Shown one piece after another: positions 1 through 5,181 of a stretch of DNA of 6,430 bases. The position numbers were made by a program, and so were the translations under genes. The stretch is from CAZXYF01 sp964644705 (GTDB lineage Bacteria; Planctomycetota; Brocadiia; SM23-32): positions 1 to 6,430 of the forward strand of contig CAZXYF010000184.1 of NCBI GenBank assembly GCA_964644705.1. The letters are read 5' to 3'. How positions within the stretch are numbered: the stretch's first letter is position 1; the number at the start of each line of letters is the position of its first letter. The notes beneath the pieces are model-generated. The model was not told the origin of the DNA and searched no databases. It worked only from the letters and a program-made list of their open reading frames with translations.

Positions 1-47
1 GCCGTAGAATGAAAGACACGTCGTGCTTCATCCGGGTGGGTATTCAT
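1..47 (-). CDS. Partial 5' end of an unidentified gene, cut by the left edge
   Basis: The minus strand has a strong Shine-Dalgarno AAGGAGG at 67-61 and then an open frame beginning ATG at 47 that reads MNTHPDEARRVFHST before the window ends. An in-frame TAA at 68-66 excludes any earlier start in this frame. The spacing of 13 bases is long. A nearer ATG at 52 (8 bases) gives only Met-Ile-stop, whose TGA overlaps the ATG at 47. An alternative frame starting at 31 would read MKHDVSFILR. The gene would follow holA on the same strand after a gap of about 115 bases. Too little is visible to name a product. The ribosome binding site is the main evidence that a gene starts here. Confidence 0.45.
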   Translation of the reverse strand, partial: MNTHPDEARRVFHST

Positions 48-87
48 ATCATCCGCGTGGCCTCCTTACAGATATGTCCCCCGGATG
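29..87 (-). repeat. Inverted repeat enclosing the ribosome binding site of the left-edge gene
   Basis: CATCCGGG at 29-36 is the exact reverse complement of CCCGGATG at 80-87. In the minus-strand transcript the 8-bp arms could extend by two more G-C pairs past a bulged A. The loop of about 43 bases contains the Shine-Dalgarno AAGGAGG (67-61) and both candidate start codons (52 and 47). It could be a translation-control hairpin or chance. There is no U-tract, so it is not a canonical terminator for holA. Confidence 0.35.
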
Positions 88-162
88 GTAGAACACCCAG
101 TCGGATAACAGCTAAAAGCTGGTCTGAAACATCAGGATACTTATGAAGGTCCGCTTAGTTGG

Positions 163-1179
163 TCACTGACCCTGACATAACTGCGTTAGGAACCGGCTTA
201 ACCACACATCTTCTTCCCGCGATTGTACCGATGTGCTCTTTAGCTCAACATCCGCTCGGGCAAGCAGCCCGATGCGTCGTGCAAACCATTGTTCGGGGAG
301 GGATCTGACGGCCCGGGTCGCTTTTTTCGCGGCCCAGCGGGGCATTCCCACTTTTCGGCTGATCTCATTTGGCTGTTTCCCCTCTTCCACCAGTCGCCGA
401 ATCTGCCACAACTTGCGCATTCTGTGGGCCAGGAAAGACACGATGCCCACTGGATTCTCCCCCTCGAGAAGCAGATTTTCCCCCAGTTGCAGAGCTTCTT
501 CCACGTTCCCCCGGGTGATAGCGTTGCTGAGATCAAAAATTGAACGTGATCTACTCTGCGGGACCAGTTCTGCCACGTGATCCTCCGTAATAAGCTCTTT
601 GTCCCCGACGTACAGCACCAGCTTATCAAGCTCCGCCCGGAGTGTGGTAATGTCCGGCCCCACCGCTTCCAGAAGCATTGATAGGGCGCGTCCGCTTATT
701 TTCTTCCCCTCCTGAGCTGCCTGTTTGGAAATCCAGCTTTTTGCTTCTTTCCAGCGGATTTTGCTGCAATCAACTATAATCCCTTTCTGGCTCAGGGTTT
801 TGGCGGCTTTATACCGTTTGTCGAGTGAATCGCAGCACAGGGCCAGAATCCCTGAGGGGGCGGGGTTGTCGAGGTACTTTTGAAGTGGCTCTTTATGGTC
901 GGATATGAACTTTTTCCCCTGGCGTATGATGACCAGTCGTTTTCCACTCATGCCGATAAACGGCTGAGTATGCAATTCGTCGAAAACTGACCGACAGTCT
1001 TCCACCTCGTCAATATCCGTGGTCATGCTTCCCGGCATGTCCTGCGTCTCAATAGATTCCTTGAGGGCGGAAAGACAGCTGGTCAACAGGGCGTCGTCCT
1101 CCCCCTCGAAAACATAGAGAGAATGGACTCCCTGTTTCTGGAGATGCGTATCAAACTGGAGGGCCGGGACTTTTGCCAT
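163..1179 (-). CDS. holA: DNA polymerase III subunit delta (clamp loader)
   Basis: The 338-residue protein matches the usual length and layout of HolA. Delta binds and opens the beta sliding clamp as part of the clamp-loader complex with tau/gamma and delta prime, in the cytoplasm at the replication fork. The N-terminal domain starts with LYVFEGEDDALL (residues 21-32), where AAA+ relatives keep their nucleotide site. The middle has VGPDITTLRAELDKLVLYVG (173-192), the most typical delta motif, followed by FDLSNAITRGNVEEAL (215-230). The C-terminal collar domain has HRMRKLWQIRRLVEEGK (252-268) and a conserved DVELKS (310-315). No Shine-Dalgarno is visible before the ATG, but an extended -10 promoter lies about 37 bases upstream, so the message may have a short leader. 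The gene is divergent from the 218-residue gene at 1299. The stop at 163-165 is intact and nothing suggests damage. Identification is secure. Confidence 0.95.
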   Translation of the reverse strand: MAKVPALQFDTHLQKQGVHSLYVFEGEDDALLTSCLSALKESIETQDMPGSMTTDIDEVEDCRSVFDELHTQPFIGMSGKRLVIIRQGKKFISDHKEPLQKYLDNPAPSGILALCCDSLDKRYKAAKTLSQKGIIVDCSKIRWKEAKSWISKQAAQEGKKISGRALSMLLEAVGPDITTLRAELDKLVLYVGDKELITEDHVAELVPQSRSRSIFDLSNAITRGNVEEALQLGENLLLEGENPVGIVSFLAHRMRKLWQIRRLVEEGKQPNEISRKVGMPRWAAKKATRAVRSLPEQWFARRIGLLARADVELKSTSVQSREEDVWLSRFLTQLCQGQ

Positions 1180-1215
1180 GGGTTGGGAAATAGGCTAGAA
1201 TCAACAAGAGCTTCA

Positions 1216-1224
1216 ATTGTACCA
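1216..1224 (-). promoter_or_regulatory. Predicted extended -10 promoter of holA
   Basis: Reading the minus strand, TGG precedes TACAAT (-10 at 1221-1216), which fits the extended -10 form TGnTATAAT with one mismatch. The -35 region is poor (TTTATC about 17 bases upstream). Transcription would begin near 1209, about 30 bases before the holA start. In the same 119-base divergent gap, the plus strand offers only a weak pair, TTGTAC (1218-1223) and TAAATG (1241-1246), 17 bases apart, for the opposite gene. Confidence 0.35.
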
Positions 1225-1298
1225 AATCAACATTAGTGGATAAATGGTGAGTCAGGTTAGCGGCAATAAATCTGTTCGGAAAAGGAGCGTATCCGGGG

Positions 1299-1955
1299 AT
1301 GAAAAACGAAGAAAAAGTTCTGTATGCTCTCTGTGGGCTGTATGAGTGCGAAAGTTCTCAGGCAATAGTATCGGATTTGCTGACGTATGTGCGCCGGAAT
1401 ATTAATAATGTGGTGTCAGAAAAAGACGCACTGGAGAGTTCTTTTACCGCGGAGAATGCCGCGGCAGATCATCTGGGGTATCTGGTGAGTGCTGCATGGA
1501 AGGCTCTGGACGGAACGGGGCGGCTGATAAATTGTGCGTTTTTCCCCGAGTATCCAGAGAGCAATCTGGTTGCCCCCACGGAAATCAGTTCTCAGTGCAC
1601 GTTCTATACAGTCCGCCGTGAACTGCATCAGCATCCGGACGCGGGCAATGGGGCCATGGTGCGTTTCATATGGGGGGAAACGCGAGACCCCGGTAACTCG
1701 TCGTATGAGCGACTCAGCCTGTATTATCATATTTCGCAGTTCATGCCGCTTGAGTTGACGCCGGATGGCCAGTTACCCGGATGGAAGGATATTCCCCGTC
1801 ATGTGCAGATACTCATCGAGCCCCAGTCTGTGCCGGCCATTGAACGTCAGAAAGGTGTGGAGGAAATGCTCAAATGGGAGAAAAGATTCATCGAGCATTG
1901 TTTGGATCTCATCATTCGCCACGCAGAAAAATCGTCAGCATCATCGGCAAAGTGA
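1299..1955 (+). CDS. Hypothetical protein of 218 residues, family not recognised
   Basis: I do not recognise this protein. The start ATG is preceded by AAAGGAG (1281-1287) at 11 bases, a credible ribosome binding site. There is no signal peptide and no membrane-length hydrophobic segment, so it is probably cytoplasmic. Residues 1-70 look helical (for example KVLYALCGLYECESSQAIV). A central part of mixed strand character follows (INCAFFPEYPESNL, CTFYTVRRELHQHP, MVRFIWGE, SLYYHISQF, residues 77-148). The C-terminus is a charged helix (VEEMLKWEKRFIEHCLDLIIRHAEK) with a Ser/Ala tail. The cysteines (12, 17, 79, 100, 201) form no metal motif. The frame is open throughout and its codon use resembles that of its neighbours, which supports a real gene. 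It is divergent from holA and convergent with gatC. No function can be assigned. Confidence 0.8.
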   Translation: MKNEEKVLYALCGLYECESSQAIVSDLLTYVRRNINNVVSEKDALESSFTAENAAADHLGYLVSAAWKALDGTGRLINCAFFPEYPESNLVAPTEISSQCTFYTVRRELHQHPDAGNGAMVRFIWGETRDPGNSSYERLSLYYHISQFMPLELTPDGQLPGWKDIPRHVQILIEPQSVPAIERQKGVEEMLKWEKRFIEHCLDLIIRHAEKSSASSAK

Positions 1956-2020
1956 TATTGCCTGGCTTATGTGAAGACCCCTTCTGCGCGCTTGCACAGC
2001 CCGGTTTCCGGCCCGTCCCG

Positions 2021-2308
2021 TTAGTCGATTATCTGGGGCACTTTGAAGCAGTTATTGGCACGGTCCGGTGCGTTCCGGAGGGCGTTCCTGCGATTGAGGG
2101 ATGATTCTCTGGAATCCTCGCGCGTAACGTTTTGCTCCGGCCCCATGTGCACGAGTGGTTCCACCCCCTCTGTGTCCAACTCGTTCAGCTTATCCACGGC
2201 ATCAAGTATTTCGTCCAGCTGCTGTGCGAAACGTTCCTTCTCCCGCTCCGACAGGGAGAGGCGAGATAAATGGGCAACGTAGTCGACGTGTTCTTGGGTG
2301 ATTGGCAT
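2021..2308 (-). CDS. gatC: Asp-tRNA(Asn)/Glu-tRNA(Gln) amidotransferase subunit GatC
   Basis: The 95-residue protein matches GatC in length and pattern. The N-terminus is PITQEHVDYVAHLSRLSLSE (residues 2-21), then FAQQLDEILDAVDKLNELDTEGVEP (27-51), and the C-terminus NNCFKVPQIID is the usual GatC ending. GatC wraps around GatA and stabilises the GatCAB complex, which converts misacylated Glu-tRNA(Gln) or Asp-tRNA(Asn) to the amide form. The frame is open to 2356, but the start at 2308 is chosen because family members begin with M-x-I-T and an upstream start would overlap rpmB. Only AGG, overlapping the rpmB stop, serves as a weak ribosome binding site, so translation is probably coupled to rpmB, whose stop lies 8 bases upstream. 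gatA and gatB are not adjacent, so the complex would be assembled from separate loci. Confidence 0.92.
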   Translation of the reverse strand: MPITQEHVDYVAHLSRLSLSEREKERFAQQLDEILDAVDKLNELDTEGVEPLVHMGPEQNVTREDSRESSLNRRNALRNAPDRANNCFKVPQIID

Positions 2309-2316
2309 GGGGGCTT

Positions 2317-2550
2317 TTACCTGGCTGGTTTTTGAACCCGACCGCTTTTGATGCATTTCGTGCAGGCACGGATACGTTTTTTCTGGCCGTCAATTACGGC
2401 CCACACGCGCTGAAGATTTGGATTGAACCGCCGGTTGCTGCGACCGGTCTGTTTGACACCGACACCGCCGTCTGCTTTGGCTTGACCGCGGCTTTGCACT
2501 TTTTTTCCCGTTTTGGGACCTTTTCCACAAATTTCGCATTCTTTGGACAT
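2317..2550 (-). CDS. rpmB: Large ribosomal subunit protein bL28, zinc-binding form
   Basis: The 77-residue basic protein is L28 of the 50S ribosomal subunit. It opens with MSKECEICGKGPKTGKK, continues with a GGVGVKQTGRSNRRFNPNLQ core (residues 28-47) and ends RIRACTKCIKSGRVQKPAR. The two pairs C5-x2-C8 and C63-x2-C66 form the zinc ribbon of the C+ type, which many bacteria replace with a cysteine-free form. The stretch RGQAKADGGVGVKQTGRSN (21-39) between the ribbon and NPNLQ is longer than in compact L28 proteins such as those of Bacillus. The start at 2550 is chosen over the longer frame (2589) because AAGGA at 2562-2558 sits 7 bases upstream and family members begin here. It is the first gene of a two-gene unit with gatC. 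Confidence 0.95.
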   Translation of the reverse strand: MSKECEICGKGPKTGKKVQSRGQAKADGGVGVKQTGRSNRRFNPNLQRVWAVIDGQKKRIRACTKCIKSGRVQKPAR

Positions 2551-2599
2551 GGCCGTTTCCTTACTTCTGGAGTGAAACTTTCTTTGCAACGAAAGGATT

Positions 2600-2629
2600 A
2601 TGATACAGCTTTAGCCCCGTGATATTCAA
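2600..2629 (-). promoter_or_regulatory. Predicted promoter of the rpmB-gatC unit
   Basis: On the minus strand, TTGAAT (2629-2624) and TATCAT (2605-2600) are separated by 18 bases, matching 4/6 and 5/6 of the sigma-70 consensus. Transcription would start near 2593 and leave a leader of about 43 bases before rpmB. This is consensus matching by eye only. Confidence 0.4.
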
Positions 2630-2703
2630 ATATACGGAACCGATCTTCACATGCGTTATGCCGCGCGGACGGGGCAGCCGGACGTAAGGGAAAGATGTTT
2701 GCG

Positions 2704-3651
2704 TCAGGAACCAATGATAAATGAGCGCACGGCACCGATAATTCCCGCATTTTCCTCCAGTTCTGCCAGTTTGATTTTTACATCGCGACGGCAGGCTTCC
2801 ATTGTGCGTTCTCGCGCGGTTTGTCGAATCGGATTGAGCAGCATGTTACCGGCTGCTGTGACGCCACCGCTGAAAACCACAACCTCGGGGTTGAGGATAT
2901 GCATGATGTTGGAGACGGCAACTCCGAGATAATAACCGGTCATATGAATGTTTTTCGAAGCCGCCGCGTCGCCATCCACGGCGGCTTCGTAAATCTTTTT
3001 GGCAGTGAGGTCTCCTCGGGTATCGGCAAGGCAGGTATTGGTTCCGGATTCGATGGCTTGTTCCATTCGGCGTACCATGCCGGTGGCGCTGGCAAAGGCT
3101 TCGATGCATCCCCAGCTACCGCATCCACAGCGAGGGCCCTCCGGGTCAATGCTCATGTGCCCGATTTCCCCGGCGCCGTCGTCGTATCCATGCCACACCT
3201 CACCGTCCAGAACAATTCCACCACCAATGCCTGTGCCCAGAGTGAAAAGAACCAGAGACGAGCATCCATGCCCCGCTCCCAGCCACTGTTCGCCGAGAGC
3301 CGCTGCGTTGGCGTCATTCTCCATGACGCAGCGTAAACCGGTACGTTCCTGGATCATGTCCCGGAGCGGAACATCATCCCATCCGGGCAGGTTGGGGGCA
3401 AAACGTACAACTCCCTGTGATAGATCGAGTGGACCCGGTGTGCCAATGCCGATCCCGGCCACGTGTTGGTTTTCGCTGGCTGCTTTTCGACATTCCTTAA
3501 CTGCAGCGGCGATGTTATCACACACTTTTTCGGGTCCTTTATCGCTTTCAGTCCGACGCTGACAGCGGTGAAGAATTTCCCCGTCGTCGGTAAGAACTCC
3601 GGCCTTGAGGTTAGTACCTCCGAGGTCTACGCCGATAATGACTTCTTCCAT
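2704..3651 (-). CDS. glcK: ROK-family glucokinase
   Basis: The 315-residue protein is a full-length ROK sugar kinase, most likely glucokinase (glucose + ATP to glucose 6-phosphate, cytoplasmic). In order it shows the phosphate-binding motif DLGGTNLKAG (residues 9-18), ENDANAAALGE (111-121) with catalytic Asp113, the second phosphate motif LFTLGTGIGGGIVLDGE (135-151) and GAGEIGH (159-165) with the sugar-contacting Glu162 and zinc ligand His165. The ROK zinc site CGCGSWGCIE follows, with Cys175, Cys177 and Cys182 and then Glu184. All key residues are present. There is no N-terminal helix-turn-helix, so it is an enzyme rather than a NagC/Mlc-type repressor. The Shine-Dalgarno GGGAG lies 10 bases before the start. 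It is divergent from a phosphofructokinase-type gene, which supports a role in hexose use. N-acetylglucosamine, mannose or fructose specificity cannot be excluded from sequence alone. Confidence 0.9.
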   Translation of the reverse strand: MEEVIIGVDLGGTNLKAGVLTDDGEILHRCQRRTESDKGPEKVCDNIAAAVKECRKAASENQHVAGIGIGTPGPLDLSQGVVRFAPNLPGWDDVPLRDMIQERTGLRCVMENDANAAALGEQWLGAGHGCSSLVLFTLGTGIGGGIVLDGEVWHGYDDGAGEIGHMSIDPEGPRCGCGSWGCIEAFASATGMVRRMEQAIESGTNTCLADTRGDLTAKKIYEAAVDGDAAASKNIHMTGYYLGVAVSNIMHILNPEVVVFSGGVTAAGNMLLNPIRQTARERTMEACRRDVKIKLAELEENAGIIGAVRSFIIGS

Positions 3652-3701
3652 GATGGTATCGCTCCCTGAATGGGGGTGAGTCTGTAGTGATGAAGGGGCT
3701 T

Positions 3702-3730
3702 ATTCTAGGCATTGCCGGGATGTGGTTCAA
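3702..3730 (-). promoter_or_regulatory. Predicted promoter of the glucokinase gene
   Basis: On the minus strand TTGAAC (3730-3725) and TAGAAT (3707-3702) are separated by exactly 17 bases, matching 4/6 and 5/6 of the sigma-70 consensus. Transcription would begin near 3695, leaving a leader of about 44 bases. TTGAA occurs again 10 bases upstream of the -35 box (TTGAAATCAG then TTGAAC), a direct repeat spaced by one helical turn. Confidence 0.5.
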
Positions 3731-3735
3731 CTGAT

Positions 3736-3765
3736 TTCAAGTTTTATGCCTGAGACGGCTATAAT
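3736..3765 (+). promoter_or_regulatory. Predicted promoter of the phosphofructokinase-type gene
   Basis: A perfect TATAAT lies at 3760-3765. The best -35 candidate is TTCAAG (3736-3741), 18 bases upstream, with only 3/6 matches, so the promoter may need an activator. Transcription would start near 3772, leaving a leader of about 55 bases. Just inside the transcript GAGTC (3773-3777) and GACTC (3789-3793) form an inverted repeat with an 11-base loop, a possible operator. Confidence 0.45.
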
Positions 3766-3825
3766 GGGCGTGGAGTCGAGCCATATTTGACTCTCGTCTA
3801 TACACCTGATCGGTTAATTGGATAA

Positions 3826-4797
3826 ATGCCAATGATTATCACTATCACCCTCAATCCCGCACTGGATAAAACGCTCGAGGTCCCTGATTTCTCGGTCGGG
3901 CAACATGCCCGCGCGGAAATTAAGTCTTTTATCCCGGCCGGAAAAGGCATCAATGTTGCGCGTGGGTTGAATCGCATGCGCCGTGCCTGTGTTGCCTGCG
4001 CACTTGTGGGACGGCGAGAGGAGGGCCTTTTTGCCGATATGTTGAAGGAAGCCCCGATGACGGAGCCCGCGCTTTTTCCGGTGGAGGGAATAACGCGCAC
4101 GAACACGACGATACTGGATTCACAGAACGGCACGACCACCCATTTGCGCGAAAAGGGTTTTGATGTCCGGGCGGCCGACCTCGCCGAGCTCAGGGAGTGG
4201 CTGTCAAATCGTTTGACCGGTCGGGATGAACGGGTCCGAACCGTCTTTTGCGGAAGTCTTCCGCCGGGCGTCTCCCCGGATGTCTTTGCTGATCTTCTGA
4301 CCCACTGTTGTGAACTCGGAGCCCAGGTCATTTGTGATACGAGCGGGGAAGCACTGAAGGCTGCGATTCAAAGCGGGAGTGTCCATACGGTGAAACCCAA
4401 TCTGTCGGAACTCTCGCAGTGTTTGGGTCGGGATGTGGAACCGGAAACGGCGCCCTACGCTGCACGCGCCCTGCTGGATCGTGTGAAGGAGGTCCTGCTG
4501 ACGCTGGGCCGCCGGGGGGCTTACGCTATTGAGGCGGGAACAGAGTCGGGTATGTGCTGCCCACTGCCAGCTGAAGAAGTCAACAACACTGTGGGGTGTG
4601 GTGATGCTTTCCTGGCGGGCTGGCTCGATGCGCTGGAAAGTGGGGCAGATTCCGCCTTCGCGCTGAAACAGGCGGTCTCAGCAGGCGCGGCTTCGGCCTG
4701 CGGCGCCACCGCCGTTGATTACACCCGTGGCTGCGTGGACGCGCGCCTGAACCAGTGCCGGGAAATCGCCCGGGACGTTGATGGCAACTCCGAGTGA
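3826..4797 (+). CDS. fruK: 1-phosphofructokinase-family hexose kinase (PfkB superfamily)
   Basis: The 323-residue protein belongs to the PfkB (ribokinase-like) superfamily, in the FruK/LacC/Pfk-2 branch. FruK phosphorylates fructose 1-phosphate to fructose 1,6-bisphosphate. Visible motifs are TLNPALDKT (residues 8-16), first signature AGKGINVARGL (38-48), FCGSLPPGV (141-149), KPNLSEL (190-196), LLTLGRRGA (224-232) and second signature NTVGCGDAFLAGW (254-266) with catalytic-base Asp260. No key residue is missing. The outer start is given, but Met3 (ATG at 3832) is at least as likely because relatives begin MI-x-T-x-TLNPA and a weak GGA lies 9 bases ahead of it. The upstream leader is AT-rich with no strong Shine-Dalgarno. 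No fructose PTS gene is visible, so fructose 6-phosphate or tagatose 6-phosphate are alternative substrates. It is divergent from the glucokinase gene. Confidence 0.85.
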   Translation: MPMIITITLNPALDKTLEVPDFSVGQHARAEIKSFIPAGKGINVARGLNRMRRACVACALVGRREEGLFADMLKEAPMTEPALFPVEGITRTNTTILDSQNGTTTHLREKGFDVRAADLAELREWLSNRLTGRDERVRTVFCGSLPPGVSPDVFADLLTHCCELGAQVICDTSGEALKAAIQSGSVHTVKPNLSELSQCLGRDVEPETAPYAARALLDRVKEVLLTLGRRGAYAIEAGTESGMCCPLPAEEVNNTVGCGDAFLAGWLDALESGADSAFALKQAVSAGAASACGATAVDYTRGCVDARLNQCREIARDVDGNSE

Positions 4798-4969
4798 TGG
4801 CGGTAGGGATTATCCGGCAACGGTAAAAGAGCCTGAAAAAGCCCCCTCCACCCAGTGCTGTCCAAAATGTTCACAAATGGACTTTTTGACGGGCTCCGAG
4901 GAGTTTGAGAGCCCAAAATACGGCTCATCTCGCAGGCCATCCCTAAATATGTCGAGGTGGTGTATCTAA
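4781..4969 (+). CDS. Doubtful small ORF, 62 residues, with a CCPKC motif
   Basis: This frame starts with ATG inside the last codons of the kinase gene (17-base overlap) and ends TAA at 4967-4969. It has no convincing Shine-Dalgarno, so it would rely on coupling to the upstream gene. The product has a polar N-terminus, then QCCPKCSQMDF at residues 25-35, which resembles half of a zinc ribbon, and ends RWCI. A second CxxC pair, which a zinc ribbon would need, is absent. Codon use is not obviously foreign. It may be a real small protein, a decayed gene or a chance frame over structured 3' sequence. Confidence 0.22.
   Translation: MATPSDGGRDYPATVKEPEKAPSTQCCPKCSQMDFLTGSEEFESPKYGSSRRPSLNMSRWCI
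4891..4926 (+). repeat. Mutually exclusive hairpin arms downstream of the kinase gene
   Basis: GGGCTC (4891-4896) pairs perfectly with GAGCCC (4909-4914) across a 12-base loop. The same middle arm, GAGCC (4909-4913), pairs perfectly with GGCTC (4922-4926) across an 8-base loop, so only one hairpin can form at a time. A further GAGCC at 4829-4833 could pair with the first arm. No run of T follows, so it is not a standard intrinsic terminator on either strand. It may stabilise or end the kinase message. Confidence 0.3.
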
Positions 4970-5035
4970 CCTCTCTATCTTTGCCTTTGTCTGCTTTTCT
5001 ATCGAGGCTCACGCCGCCAAAAACAAGGACAGATT

Positions 5036-5113
5036 ATGGTAAAGACGATGATGAAGACAAAGACTCACCCGTCCAGAAACACTATTGTGAACAGGCCTGC
5101 TCGTCACCAATAG
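5036..5113 (+). CDS. Candidate small basic peptide, 25 residues
   Basis: A short frame begins ATG at 5036 with AAGGA at 5025-5029, spaced 6 bases, the best Shine-Dalgarno in this intergenic region. It encodes a 25-residue peptide starting MVKTMMKTKTHPSRN and ending RPARHQ. It has six Lys/Arg, two His and no acidic residue. The last codons and the stop lie inside a perfect inverted repeat (5093-5124). No promoter is obvious upstream. It could be a leader peptide, a small nucleic-acid-binding peptide or a chance frame. I do not recognise it. Confidence 0.25.
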   Translation: MVKTMMKTKTHPSRNTIVNRPARHQ

Positions 5114-5124
5114 GGGGCAGGCCT
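5093..5124. terminator. Inverted repeat between convergent genes, possible terminator
   Basis: AGGCCTGC (5093-5100) and GCAGGCCT (5117-5124) are perfect 8-bp inverted arms around a 16-base loop. The site lies between the plus-strand kinase gene and the convergent M24 gene and could end transcription from either side. No T-tract follows on either strand (TCTCC on plus, TGTTCA on minus), so a Rho-independent role is uncertain. Confidence 0.35.
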
Positions 5125-5133
5125 TCTCCACAT

Positions 5134-5154
5134 ATTCGCGGCGCCACCACGAAT
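5134..5154 (-). terminator. 3' hairpin of the M24 gene transcript
   Basis: The minus-strand RNA from 5154 to 5134 folds into a 9-bp stem with a 3-base loop. The two non-Watson-Crick positions are U-G wobbles only on this strand, while on the plus strand they become C-A mismatches (5139/5149 and 5142/5146). This points to a structure in the M24 transcript, starting 27 bases after its stop codon. No U-tract follows, so it may act in 3'-end protection or in termination together with the next hairpin at 5093-5124. Confidence 0.4.
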
Positions 5155-5181
5155 CGGGCACCCTTTTGGGGAAATGCCGGA

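Noticed and set aside
109..121. CAGCT-AAA-AGCTG small palindrome downstream of holA
   Set aside because: The stem is 5 bp and no T-tract follows, so it does not qualify as a holA terminator.
161..171. Palindrome GGTCACTGACC over the holA stop codon
   Set aside because: The one-base centre prevents an RNA hairpin beyond 3-4 bp, and no second copy was noticed nearby.
1946..1962. GGCAA/TTGCC hairpin across the stop of the 218-residue gene
   Set aside because: The stem is only 5 bp with no T-run on either strand, so it is too weak to call a terminator.
2001..2011. CCGG-TTT-CCGG just beyond the gatC stop
   Set aside because: A 4-bp stem with a 3-base loop and no T-tract is expected by chance in this GC range.
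2821..3336. Long plus-strand frame of 171 residues opposite the glucokinase gene
   Set aside because: It is an antisense shadow of a fully conserved ROK kinase, and its low-complexity Gly/Ala/Ser composition comes from the GC-rich reverse strand.
3798..4331. Minus-strand frame of 177 residues opposite the phosphofructokinase-type gene
   Set aside because: It is a shadow of a secure PfkB gene, rich in Ser/Arg/Pro with no recognisable motif and no ribosome binding site.
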